Shown: positions 36,474 through 44,806 of the stretch, piece after piece | How the letters are laid out: each line of letters begins with the position of its first letter | How positions within the stretch are numbered: position 1 is the stretch's first letter | Assembly (NCBI GenBank): GCA_963835735.1 | Contig: CAWIGP010000009.1 | Location: 372,001 to 436,000, forward strand | Direction of reading: 5' to 3' | Length of the DNA: 64,000 nucleotides | From: DASQMT01 sp963835735 | GTDB lineage: Bacteria > Actinomycetota > Thermoleophilia > Solirubrobacterales > Solirubrobacteraceae | Notes under the pieces: generated by a model | Database searches by the model: none | What the model was told of the DNA's origin: nothing | Seen by the model: only the letters and a program-made list of their open reading frames with translations | Position numbers and translations under genes: made by a program

Positions 36474-38062
36474 CGTTCGCGGCCGACATCTCCAACGCTG
36501 CCGACACCGCTGTCGGACCGGAGGCCCTCCGCGCGATCGGAATCGTGGTCGCGGCCGCGCTCGCGGCGACCGCGATCCTCGGCCGCACCTCGGCCGCACG
36601 CGCATGGGCGACGATCGGTGCGCTCGCGCTGACGCCGGTGCTGCTGATCCTGTCGATCTGGGAGTCGCCGCAGCTCGAGACCGTGCGCGAGCATCCGCTG
36701 CCGGCGCTCGGCGGCGGCGCCGTGGTCGCCGCGCTCGTCGTCGGCCCGCTCGCGGTGCTGTTCAGCCGCCGGCGCGCGCTGCTGCCGCTCGCCGCGCTCG
36801 CCGCGATGCCGTTCCGCGTCCCGGTCGAGGCCGGCGGCTCGACCGCGAACCTGCTCGTGCCGTTGTACCTCGTGATCGCCGCGGGCGCGCTGGCCTGGGC
36901 GGTCCCGCGGGCACGCGACGGCGAGAAGTTCGACCCGCCGCGCGAGAACGGGGCGATGGAATGGCTGCTCGCCGGCGCGGTGCTGCTCTATGCGCTCCAG
37001 GCCGCGTACTCGACCTCGCTCGACAAGGCGCTCGAGCAGACCGTCTTCTTCTACGTACCGTTCGCGCTGCTGTTCAGCGTGCTGCGAGAGGTGGAGTGGT
37101 CGCCCAAGCGGCTCCGCGCCGGCCTGTACCTGCTCGTCGGCCTGGCGCTGATCTTCGCCGCGATCGGATTCGTGGAGTACGCCACGCGGACGCTCCTGCT
37201 CAACCCGAAGGTGATCGCGTCGAACGAGTTGGAGGAGTACTTCCGCGTCAACTCGCTGTTCTTCGACCCGAACATCTACGGCCGTTTCCTCGCGCTCGTG
37301 ATGCTCGGCCTCGCCGGCGTGCTGCTGTGGGAGCGGCGGCCGCGCGAGGTCAGGCTCGCGACGCTCGCGCTCGCCGTGCTGTGGGGCGGGCTCGTGCTCA
37401 CGCTCTCGCAGTCGAGCTTCGCGGCGCTGCTCGCCGGGCTGTTCGTCCTCGCCGCGCTGCGCTTCCCGCTCCAGAAGGTGCTGCCGGTCGCGCTGGCGGG
37501 AGTGGCCGTCGCGTTGGTCGTCGTGCTCGCGTTCCCGTCTGCGCTGCGGCTGGACCTCGGTGACACGAAGTCGCTCGACGACGCGACGTCGGGCCGCTAC
37601 GAGCTGATGCGCGGCGGTGTCGAGCTCGCGGGCGACCGCCCGCTGTGGGGCTGGGGCTCGGGCGCGTTCGCCGAGGAGTACCTGGCGCACGGGTTCGGCG
37701 CGCGCAGCGAGGCGGTGTCGGCCTCGCACACGATCCCGCTCACCGTCGCCGCCGAGCAGGGGTTGATCGGGCTCGCCGTCTACCTCGCGCTGCTCGCCGC
37801 TGCGCTGGCACGGCTGCTCGGCAGAGCGCGGGGAAACCCCTACCGCGCCGTGGTGGCGGCGGGGTTCGTCGCGGTCGTCGTGCACACGTGGATCTACGCC
37901 GCGTTCCTCGAGGACCCGGTGACGTGGACGCTGCTGGCCGTGGGCGCGGTGCTGGCGCGGCAGCCGCGCAGCCGCCGGGCGCTCGCGTCAGAGCCCGCGC
38001 TCGGAGCCGAGCCGCCCGGTCTGGATGCCGAGCCGCTCCATCCGCTCCCACGCCGGGTCTAG
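36470..38062 (+). CDS. O-antigen ligase/polymerase-like (Wzy_C) membrane protein
   Basis: The 530-residue protein has 12 or more membrane helices and a Wzy_C-type periplasmic loop with SGRYELMRGGVELAGDRPLWG, GWGSGAFAE and SASHTIPLTVAAEQGLIG, the conserved Arg/His-bearing loops of O-antigen ligases and polymerases. It probably polymerises or ligates the surface glycan made by this cluster. Its ATG overlaps the upstream stop. Its last 75 bases overlap the 3' end of the convergent gene. Confidence 0.88.
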   Translation: MTFAADISNAADTAVGPEALRAIGIVVAAALAATAILGRTSAARAWATIGALALTPVLLILSIWESPQLETVREHPLPALGGGAVVAALVVGPLAVLFSRRRALLPLAALAAMPFRVPVEAGGSTANLLVPLYLVIAAGALAWAVPRARDGEKFDPPRENGAMEWLLAGAVLLYALQAAYSTSLDKALEQTVFFYVPFALLFSVLREVEWSPKRLRAGLYLLVGLALIFAAIGFVEYATRTLLLNPKVIASNELEEYFRVNSLFFDPNIYGRFLALVMLGLAGVLLWERRPREVRLATLALAVLWGGLVLTLSQSSFAALLAGLFVLAALRFPLQKVLPVALAGVAVALVVVLAFPSALRLDLGDTKSLDDATSGRYELMRGGVELAGDRPLWGWGSGAFAEEYLAHGFGARSEAVSASHTIPLTVAAEQGLIGLAVYLALLAAALARLLGRARGNPYRAVVAAGFVAVVVHTWIYAAFLEDPVTWTLLAVGAVLARQPRSRRALASEPALGAEPPGLDAEPLHPLPRRV

Positions 38063-38416
38063 ATCGGTCGCGGAGGCGAGCTCGAGCGTGAAGTCGGCCT
38101 CGCGTTGCGGGCCGGCGAGCGACCACAGCTCGGCCTCGGGATGGCGCTCGATCAGCGCGGCGGCGAGCGGGAGCTGGAGCGTCTCGAACGTCGCGATCGC
38201 GTGCGGGACGCCGGGCAGCTTCATGCGCTTGACCTGGCGGCGGGCGACGGCGCGGGCGAGCACGAGCGACAGCGGCACGCGCGGCGGATCGATCGCGACC
38301 GCGCCGGGCGCGGCGAGGAGCCGCTCGACGCGCTCGCGGTGCTCGAACACCTCGAGCCGCGCCGGGAGCAGCAGCAGCAGCAGCGGCTGCTCGCCCGGCT
38401 GCAGTGGGAAGCTCAT
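37988..38416 (-). CDS. Hypothetical protein coupled to a GNAT gene
   Basis: A 142-residue protein opening MSFPLQPGEQPLLLLLLP, with no recognised domain. It follows the acetyltransferase gene with an ATGA overlap, which supports translation from 38416. Its last 75 bases run antisense to the end of the polymerase gene. GC-rich third positions support coding. Confidence 0.6.
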   Translation of the reverse strand: MSFPLQPGEQPLLLLLLPARLEVFEHRERVERLLAAPGAVAIDPPRVPLSLVLARAVARRQVKRMKLPGVPHAIATFETLQLPLAAALIERHPEAELWSLAGPQREADFTLELASATDLDPAWERMERLGIQTGRLGSERGL

Positions 38417-38946
38417 GCTCGCCACACGTAGCGCTTGTAGCCGTCGCGACGGCCCTCGGGCATGCGCGGGATCGAGCGGATCTCGCCGGTGTCGGCGAAT
38501 CCGGCGCGCTCGGCCACGACCTGGGACGGGCGATTGTCGCGGTGCGACAGGATCTCGAGCTCGCTCAGCCCCAGCGCAGCGTGGGCCCAGTCGCGCAGCA
38601 GCACGACCGCGCGCGTGGTGATCCCGCGGCCGCGGGCCTTGGCGGCCGTCCAGTAGCCGATCTCGCCGGAGCCGCGGCTGTCGAGCTCCATCAGCCCGAT
38701 CGTTCCGACGAGCCGGTCGCCCGCGTCCGCCACGGCGAGCGCGATTCCCTGCCCTGCGGCGGACTCCGCCGCCACGATCGCCAGGAAGCGCTCCGCGTCC
38801 TCGCGCGTGTACGGAGACGGCACCCGTGTCCAGCGCGGGATCTCGGGGTCCTGACAGGCCGCGACGACATCGGGGATGTCGGACTCGCGCAGCGCGCGCA
38901 CGGTCACCTCGCCGTCAGAGAGCGTGGGCGGCACGATTCGCGTCAT
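38413..38946 (-). CDS. GNAT-family N-acetyltransferase (RimJ/RimL-like)
   Basis: The 177-residue protein has the GNAT fold: VRALRESDIPDVVAACQDPEI near the start, IGYWTAAKARGRGITTRAV (acetyl-CoA pyrophosphate loop) and NRPSQVVAERAGF at the C-terminus. This arrangement is typical of RimJ/RimL-type enzymes that acetylate protein N-termini or small amines. The stop overlaps the next gene. It is divergent from the glycosyltransferase gene, with only 41 bases between. Confidence 0.9.
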   Translation of the reverse strand: MTRIVPPTLSDGEVTVRALRESDIPDVVAACQDPEIPRWTRVPSPYTREDAERFLAIVAAESAAGQGIALAVADAGDRLVGTIGLMELDSRGSGEIGYWTAAKARGRGITTRAVVLLRDWAHAALGLSELEILSHRDNRPSQVVAERAGFADTGEIRSIPRMPEGRRDGYKRYVWRA

Positions 38947-38987
38947 GGACGGAGTGTGGCGCAGCGCTCTGCCACCATGCCCCGCCG

Positions 38988-40124
38988 ATGCATCGACCCA
39001 TCGCCCGCACGATCTTCTGGGGCGCCGTCGGGAAGCTGGCCTGGGCGCAGGTCGGCTACGGCGCGTTCCTCGCCATCCTGCGCCGCCTGCGCGGCACTCC
39101 TCCTGTCGCGCCGGCGGGCGAGATCGGCGAGCCGAAGGTCTCGCTGATCGTCGCCGCCTACGACGAGGAGGCGGTCATCGCCGCGAAGGTGGCCAACGCG
39201 CTCGCGCTCGACTGGCCGCGCGACCGGCTCGAGGTCGTCGTCGCGGTCGACGGCGCCGCCGACGCGACCGCCGAACGCGCGCGCGAGGCAGGCGCCGACC
39301 TGGTGCTCGAGCTGCCGCGCGGCGGCAAGGTGCGTACCCAGGACGCGGCGGTGGCCGCTTCGTCCGGCGAGCTGCTCGCGTTCTCGGACGCCAACGCGAT
39401 GTGGGAGCCGGGCGCGCTGCGGGCGCTGCTCGCACCGTTCGCGGATCCGGCGGTCGGCTACGCGTGCGGGCAGGTGCGCTTCGTCAACCACGCCGGCACC
39501 AATCAGGAGGGCGTGTACTGGCGCTACGACATGTGGCTGCGCGCGAACGAGTCCGCGCTCGCCTCGGTCACGGCGGGCAACGGCGCGATCTACGCGGTCC
39601 GCCGCACGGCCTACATGCACGTCGACGCGGTGATGGGCCACGACCTCTCGTTCCCGTTCGCAGTCGTCAAGCGCGGGCTCCGCGCGGTCTACGCGCCGGA
39701 TGCGCGCGCGAGCGAGAAGATGGTGCCGACGATCGAGGGCGAGTGGGTGCGAAAGCGGCGCATGATGAGCCACGCGTGGCCGATCATGCTCCGCGGCGGG
39801 ATGCTCTCCCCGCGCGGCTACCCGCCGCTGTACGCGCTGATGATCATCTCGCACCGCGTGCTGCGCTACGCATCGCCGCTGCTGCACGTGGCGGCCGCGG
39901 GCGCGACACTCGCGCTGCTGCGCGAAGGCCCCGCCTATCGCGCCGCGGCGCTCGCCCAGGTCGGGCTGCTCGGCGCTGCCGCGGCCGGCGGGCGTCTGCC
40001 GCTGCGCCCGTTGCTGCTCGCGCGCTACTACGTCGCGACCACGGCGGCGCTCGCGTTCGGGCTCTACGACCACCTGCGGCACGGCACGCCGGCGGGGTGG
40101 GAGGCGCCGGAGGGGACGCGGTGA
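38988..40124 (+). CDS. Family 2 glycosyltransferase
   Basis: The 378-residue membrane enzyme has a GT-A domain (about 50-270) with SLIVAAYDEEAVIAAKV, the DGAADAT nucleotide site, AFSDANAM (a DxD-like variant), and GHDLSFPFAV plus KRRMMSHAW acceptor-side motifs. Membrane helices sit at the N-terminus and after residue 280. It resembles processive GT2 enzymes of surface polysaccharides. It overlaps the sugar transferase gene as GTGA. Confidence 0.9.
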   Translation: MHRPIARTIFWGAVGKLAWAQVGYGAFLAILRRLRGTPPVAPAGEIGEPKVSLIVAAYDEEAVIAAKVANALALDWPRDRLEVVVAVDGAADATAERAREAGADLVLELPRGGKVRTQDAAVAASSGELLAFSDANAMWEPGALRALLAPFADPAVGYACGQVRFVNHAGTNQEGVYWRYDMWLRANESALASVTAGNGAIYAVRRTAYMHVDAVMGHDLSFPFAVVKRGLRAVYAPDARASEKMVPTIEGEWVRKRRMMSHAWPIMLRGGMLSPRGYPPLYALMIISHRVLRYASPLLHVAAAGATLALLREGPAYRAAALAQVGLLGAAAAGGRLPLRPLLLARYYVATTAALAFGLYDHLRHGTPAGWEAPEGTR

Positions 40125-40729
40125 GCTACCGCGGCAAGCGGGCGCTCGACGTCGCCGTCGCCGGCGCGGCGCTGGTCGTCGCGGGGCCGGCGCTCGGCCT
40201 CGCGGCGCTGTTGATCCGGCTCGAGACGCACGGCCACCCGATCTACCGCCAGCGCCGCGTCGGCCTCCGCGGCGAGCCGTTCGACCTCTACAAGCTGCGC
40301 ACGATGGTGTCCGGCGCCGAGACGATGGGCGCCGGGCTGGCGATCGACGAAGGTGACGCGCGCATCACACGGTTCGGCGCGCTGCTGCGGCGGACGTCGA
40401 TGGACGAGCTGCCGAACCTGGTCAACGTGCTGCGCGGGGAGATGTCCGTCATCGGGCCGCGGCCGACCGTCCAGGTGCAGGTCGACCGCTACACCGAGCG
40501 TCAGCGCGGGCGGTTGACGGTCAGGCCCGGGCTGACCGGCTGGGCCCAGATCCACGGCCGCGCATCGCTGCCGTGGCACGAGCGGATCGAGCTCGACCTC
40601 TGGTACGTCGAGCACGCGTCGCTCAAGGTGGACGTGCAGATCCTGTTGCGCACCGCGCGGATGGTGCTCGGCGGACACGGGCTGTACAAGGGCGCGACCG
40701 GCGGGTGGCGCGAGCCTCCGGTGGCTTGA
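40121..40729 (+). CDS. Undecaprenyl-phosphate sugar phosphotransferase
   Basis: The 202-residue WcaJ/PglC-type initiating enzyme has a re-entrant hydrophobic helix at the N-terminus (LDVAVAGAALVVAGPALGL), IYRQRRVGLRGEPFDLYKLRTM, SMDELPNLVNVLRGEMS with the catalytic Asp-Glu pair, and GPRP followed by RPGLTGWAQIHGR. It transfers a sugar-1-phosphate to the lipid carrier, the first committed step of glycan assembly. GTG start coupled to the GT2 gene. Confidence 0.93.
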   Translation: MSYRGKRALDVAVAGAALVVAGPALGLAALLIRLETHGHPIYRQRRVGLRGEPFDLYKLRTMVSGAETMGAGLAIDEGDARITRFGALLRRTSMDELPNLVNVLRGEMSVIGPRPTVQVQVDRYTERQRGRLTVRPGLTGWAQIHGRASLPWHERIELDLWYVEHASLKVDVQILLRTARMVLGGHGLYKGATGGWREPPVA

Positions 40730-40755
40730 GCGGCGCGACCGGACTCGGCGTCGGG

Positions 40756-40936
40756 GTACGGCGGGCTTTGAGGAGGGGCCCGGATTGTGGGCGCGCTCAC
40801 GTGGGGCGGGCTGGTAACGCATAGCGAGACGAAACCGCCCCGCTCGATGCGGGGCGCGTTAGGGCCGGATAGCGACCCTAAAGCGCCCCACGTCGCGCGG
40901 ACCGGTCGATCCCGCTCCCTTAAATGCCCGCCGTTC
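40756..40936 (+). repeat. Modular hairpin element A (two 48-bp palindromic units between terminal inverted repeats)
   Basis: The left end (GTACGGCGGGCTTTGAGG) and right end (CCTTAAATGCCCGCCGTTC) are near-inverted copies of each other. Between them are two 48-bp units, 40803-40850 and 40851-40898. Each begins GGGGCG, contains ATAGCGA and carries CGCCCC at the same offset; unit stems are GGGGCGG/CCGCCCC and GGGGCGC/GCGCCCC. Overlapping stems CGCCCCGC/GCGGGGCG (40836-40856) and ACGTGGGGCG/CGCCCCACGT enclose the core. The ends match element B at 48591-48852; the core does not. No gene is visible in 40730-40965. Confidence 0.75.
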
Positions 40937-40965
40937 GCCGGCCCCGCCACACCGTAGAATTTCTC

Positions 40966-40994
40966 TTGACCGATTCAGAACCCTTTGGTACTTT
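40966..40994 (+). promoter_or_regulatory. Promoter TTGACC-N17-TACTTT upstream of the small ORF and LacI gene
   Basis: A -35 hexamer TTGACC (40966-40971), 17-bp spacer and -10 hexamer TACTTT (40989-40994) match the housekeeping consensus well. It is in an unusually AT-rich stretch just after element A. ATCGAT follows at 40996-41001 and could be part of an autoregulatory operator. Transcription would start near 41001 and read the 66-residue ORF and then the LacI gene. Confidence 0.65.
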
Positions 40995-41051
40995 ATCGAT
41001 CCAGACCCACTCCCCAGGGTCTTCCTCCCCAACACCCCCAGCGAGGTCCCC

Positions 41052-41252
41052 ATGCTCCCGATCCACGCGCCGCTGGTGCGGCACGCAACCGAGTCGCATG
41101 TCCATTCCGCCCTCCCCGGCGCGCCCGTTCGGCCGGTGCCTGAGGCGGCGAGCGTGGCCGGCCCGCGCCGCGTCGTCGCGGCCAGCCTGATCGCGCTGGC
41201 CGACCGCGTGTCGCCGGAACCGGTAGAACGGTCCCGGTGGCAGAGCGGGTGA
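41052..41252 (+). CDS. Small protein encoded upstream of and overlapping the LacI regulator
   Basis: A 66-residue ORF with a promoter 60 bases upstream, GAGG 7 bases before the ATG and GC-rich third positions. It begins MLPIHAPLVRHATESH and ends RSRWQSG, with no recognised domain or membrane helix. Its last 16 bases overlap the LacI GTG start, so the two may be translationally coupled. It could be a leader peptide or a small partner; I cannot assign a function. Confidence 0.5.
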   Translation: MLPIHAPLVRHATESHVHSALPGAPVRPVPEAASVAGPRRVVAASLIALADRVSPEPVERSRWQSG

Positions 41253-42278
41253 CGCTGCAGACGATCGCCGACGCCCTGGGCGTCTCACGCACGACGGTCT
41301 CGAACGCCTACAACCGGCCGGACCAGCTCGCCCCTGAGCTGCGCCGGAAGGTGCTGGAGACCGCGAAGGAGCTCGGCTACGCCGGGCCGGACCCGGCCGC
41401 GCGGCGGCTGCGGTCCGGCCGGCGCGGCGCGATCGGGCTCATGTTCGCCGAGCGGCTCTCCTACGCCTTCACCGACCCCGGCGCGGTCGGCTTCCTCCAG
41501 GGCCTGACCGAGGCCACCGAGGCCAAAGGCTACGAGCTGCTGCTGCTGCCGGGCATGCGCGGCGAGCAGCAGGAGGCGCTCGCGGTCCGCGACGCGGTCG
41601 TGGGCGCGTTCTGCTTGTACTGCATGCCCGACGACCATCCGGCGGTGGACGCGGCGCTCAGCCGGAACGTCCCCGTCGTGGTCGCGGACGAGCCGAGCCA
41701 CCCCGGCACGTTCTTCGTCGGGATCGACGACCTGGGCGGGGCGCGCATGGCTGCCGAGCACGTCAAGGCGCTCGGCCACGAGCGGGTCGCGATCATCACC
41801 GACCGGCTCGTCGACGACCAGCTCGAGGGCTACGCCGACAGCGAGCGGATCGAGCACAGCAACTGCAAGGTCGCGCGCGAACGGGTCGCCGGCTACACGG
41901 CCGGGATGGACACGACCGAGCCGTTGCCGGTCTACGACACGATCGCGAACTTCGTCGAAAGCGGAGAGCGCGCGGCCCACGAGCTCCTGCAGCGCGACCG
42001 GCGGCCCGACCGCGCTGCTGTGCTCGACCGACGTGCTCGCGTTCGGAGCGATGCGGGCGGTCCGGGAGCTGGGCCTCGAGGTCGGTCGCGACGTCTCGAT
42101 CACGGGCTTCGACGACGTGCCCGATGCTGAGGACCTGGACCTGACGACGATTCGCCAGCCGCTCGTGGAGAAGGGCCGCGAGGCCGGCCGCCTGTTGCTC
42201 GAACAGAACACCGAGCGACGAGTGATCCTGCCGCTGGAGCTGATCGCGCGCGGCTCGACCGGACCGCCGCGCCGTTAG
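41237..42278 (+). CDS. LacI-family transcriptional regulator (frameshifted)
   Basis: The N-terminal LacI helix-turn-helix reads LQTIADALGVSRTTVSNAYN, followed by the hinge and a periplasmic-binding-protein-like effector domain (GAIGLMFAERLSYAFTDP, GIDDLGGARMAAEHV). The C-terminal part (STDVLAFGAMRAVRELGLEV, ITGFDDVPDAEDLDLTTIRQ) is one base out of frame. The extra base is near 42008, where GCCG reads GCCCG. Read through it is about 346 residues. The GTG at 41237 overlaps the small ORF; no sugar operon is adjacent, so its targets are unknown. Confidence 0.87.
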
Positions 42279-42985
42279 GGAACGGTCTCGGGGCCCTTGT
42301 CGATGTAGCGGGCCCGGAACGTGCGGATCGCGTCGAAGACCTTGTCGTTCATCTCCGGGCAGGTCACCGAGTGCGTCCACGCGGTCGCCGCGACCTGCGC
42401 GTCCATGCCGGTCGTGTTCTCGAACATCAGCATGTGGTAGCCCTCGTTCTGCTCCGCGAGCAGCGCCTCGAGCTGCGCGACGTCGGCCGCAGGCGTGCCC
42501 TTCTTGTACTGCACCTCGATGCGGCCGTGCTCGAGCGGATGCACGAGCATTCCGAGGCTCGGCGTCGTCCCAGGCTCATATACGCCGTCGTCGTACCAGT
42601 CCGGCGTGTGGTTGCCCGACGTCGGCGGGTTCGTCTTGTAGTCGGACGCCTTGAACGCCTTGTCCTCGTGGCTCTGGCCCTCGAACGCCGGGTTGGTCAG
42701 CGTGCACCCGGCGGCCTTGGCGGCCTGCTCGATGTCCGACGTCGCCTGCTCGGGCAGGTTGACGTTCGCCGCGCCGCCGGATGACGGCGCCGACGCCTCC
42801 TGCTCGTCGCCCCCGCCGCCCGCGGCGGTGATCGCGACCACGACCGCGGCGATCGCGGCAAGCCCGAGCACCGCGCCACCGACAAGCTGCAGGCGCTTGC
42901 GCCGGCCGGCCGCTGCGGCCTCCTTGCGCTCGCGCTCCAGCCGCTCCTGGCGGCGCCGCTGTTTTTCCTCCTGACGACTGGCCAC
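42275..42985 (-). CDS. DUF3105-family membrane protein
   Basis: The 236-residue protein has a highly charged N-terminal coil (residues 1-30), a membrane helix (about 34-54) and an extracellular DUF3105 domain (about 85-235). Family features are NPPTSGNHTPDWYDDGVYE, LVHPLEHGRIEVQY and the paired Cys at CTLTNP and SVTCPEM. Function is unknown; the domain is common in actinobacterial envelopes. It converges on the LacI gene with a 4-base overlap. Confidence 0.88.
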   Translation of the reverse strand: MASRQEEKQRRRQERLERERKEAAAAGRRKRLQLVGGAVLGLAAIAAVVVAITAAGGGGDEQEASAPSSGGAANVNLPEQATSDIEQAAKAAGCTLTNPAFEGQSHEDKAFKASDYKTNPPTSGNHTPDWYDDGVYEPGTTPSLGMLVHPLEHGRIEVQYKKGTPAADVAQLEALLAEQNEGYHMLMFENTTGMDAQVAATAWTHSVTCPEMNDKVFDAIRTFRARYIDKGPETVP

Positions 42986-43009
42986 GAGGGCGAGAAGGGT
43001 AGCGGAGCC

Positions 43010-43858
43010 CTAATCCCCCGCGGCGCGGCGGCGCGCCCGCTGCGCCGGCCGCGGGCGCCAGCACTCGTCGATGAAGCCGGCGATCTCGTCGGTCAAGCGA
43101 TCGGGCGCGAGGCGCAGCTCCAGGATCGAGCTGGCCTCGAGCAGGCGCGCGTTCGGCAGCTCCTCGGCGAGCAGGCCGGCGTCGGAGAGCGGATGCACCG
43201 GATCGCGGTGGTGGCCGATCACCAGTGCCGGGCTCGTGAACGTGCGCCGCTCGTTCCGGTGCGGCGCGGTGCGGCCGGAGAAGATGCCCTGCAGTACGGC
43301 GGCGCTGGGCGCCGGGTCCTGGCGCACCGTATCGAGCAGCACGTTGGCCGCCCACGGCACGCCGCGCTCGGGGACCAGGCTCGTGAGCCGGGAGATCGCC
43401 CGCATCACGGGCTCGCCGACCGTGAGAGCGACCATCAGCGGCGTGAACGCGACGGCGCAGGCGAGCAGGGCGTTGTCGAGCACCGGCATCTCGATCACCA
43501 TGCCGCGCAGCCGCTCGGGCGCCAGCGAGGCGACCTCCAGCGTCACGTTCGCGCCGAGCGACGTGCCGCCGACGACCGCGTCGTCGAAACCGAGGTGATC
43601 GAGCAGCGCGACGACGTCCTGGGCGAAGAAGCCCATCCCGTAGCGCCACATGTCGGGCGGGCGGTCGGAGCGGCCGTGGCCGCGCAGGTCGAGCGTGACG
43701 ATCCGGTTCCCGCGCTCGGCCAGCGCACGCGCGAGCGGGACGTGCATGCGTTGGTTGAGGAGCAGTCCGTGAAGCAGCACGGTCACGCGCGGGCCCTCGC
43801 CGTAGATCCGGTAAGCCAGACGGCGGTCCTCGTGGACTAACGTCCCGGCCTGCTCCAT
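43010..43858 (-). CDS. Alpha/beta hydrolase
   Basis: A 282-residue hydrolase with the oxyanion region LLHGLLLNQRMH, LDLRGHGRSDRP and the nucleophile elbow GGTSLGANVTLE (Ser in GTSLG). The catalytic Asp and His should lie in the GHHRDPVHPLSDAG region and the C-terminal part. The substrate cannot be told; the fold covers esterases, lipases and C-C hydrolases. It is divergent from the SDR gene. Confidence 0.88.
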   Translation of the reverse strand: MEQAGTLVHEDRRLAYRIYGEGPRVTVLLHGLLLNQRMHVPLARALAERGNRIVTLDLRGHGRSDRPPDMWRYGMGFFAQDVVALLDHLGFDDAVVGGTSLGANVTLEVASLAPERLRGMVIEMPVLDNALLACAVAFTPLMVALTVGEPVMRAISRLTSLVPERGVPWAANVLLDTVRQDPAPSAAVLQGIFSGRTAPHRNERRTFTSPALVIGHHRDPVHPLSDAGLLAEELPNARLLEASSILELRLAPDRLTDEIAGFIDECWRPRPAQRARRRAAGD

Positions 43859-43917
43859 ACCCACAGGCTAGTAGGGTTCCCCCAACTGACATCACGTCGG
43901 AAGAGGAGGAACTCAGG

Positions 43918-44806
43918 ATGGCGAAGCAGCCGCGTTCGCTGCACGGCAAGGTCGCGGTCGTCACGGGCGGCGGCCGGGGGATCGGCAAGGCGCTCGCGCT
44001 CGCGCTGGCGAGCGAGGGCTGTCGCGTGGCGATCGGCGACGTCGACGCGGAGGCCGCGGAGGCCGCGGCCGCCGAGCTGGGGGGAGAGGCGATCGGCCTG
44101 CCGCTGGACGTCAGCGGACCGGCCGGGCTTCACCGCGTTCCTCGACGAGGTCGAGCGCCGGCTCGGGCCGATCGACGTGCTCGTCAACAACGCCGGCATC
44201 ATGCCCGTCGGCCCGCTCGACGAGGAGGACGACGCCACAGCCGTCCGCATGGTCGAGATCAACGTCCACGCGGTCATCCACGGCACCAAGGAGGCGATGC
44301 GCCGGATGAAGCCCCGCGGCACCGGCCACATCGTCAACATCGCCTCGAGCGCCGGCAAGACCGGCTACCCGCACATCGCCACCTACAGCGCGACCAAGCA
44401 CGCCGTCGTCGGGCTGTCGGAGGGCGCGCGGGCGGAGCTGCGCGGCACGGGCGTCGAGATGTCGGTCGTCATGCCGGCGTTCGTCAACACGGAGCTGACG
44501 GCCGGCATGGGCCGGGTCCGGGGGTTCAGGTACTCGTCCGTCGAGGAGGTCGCCGACGCGGTGATCGACGCGCTCAAGTTCACCCGCTTCGACGTGTATG
44601 TACCGAAGTCGGTCGGTCCGACGTGGACGCTCGCCAACCTGCTGCCGCGCCGCGCGCGCGACGCGTTCGGCCGCGCGCTCAGGATCGACGACGCGCTCAC
44701 ACAGGCCGACCACAGCGCCCGTGCTGCCTACGAGGCGCGCGCGGCCGTGAGCGCGCCGGCGGCCGATGCGGCGCAGCCCGACTCGCACGAGTCGGCAGCC
44801 GTCTAG
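43918..44806 (+). CDS. Short-chain dehydrogenase/reductase (frameshifted)
   Basis: A classical SDR with TGGGRGIGKALALALASEG (NAD(P) site), NNAGIMPVGPL, IASSAGKTGYPHIATYSATK (catalytic Ser, Tyr and Lys) and VMPAFVNTELTAG. The frame breaks near 44128, where CGGC reads CGGGC (+1), between LDVSGPAG and FTAFLDEVERR. Read through it is about 295 residues, with a C-terminal extension. The AGGAGGA motif sits just upstream of the ATG. Confidence 0.88.
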
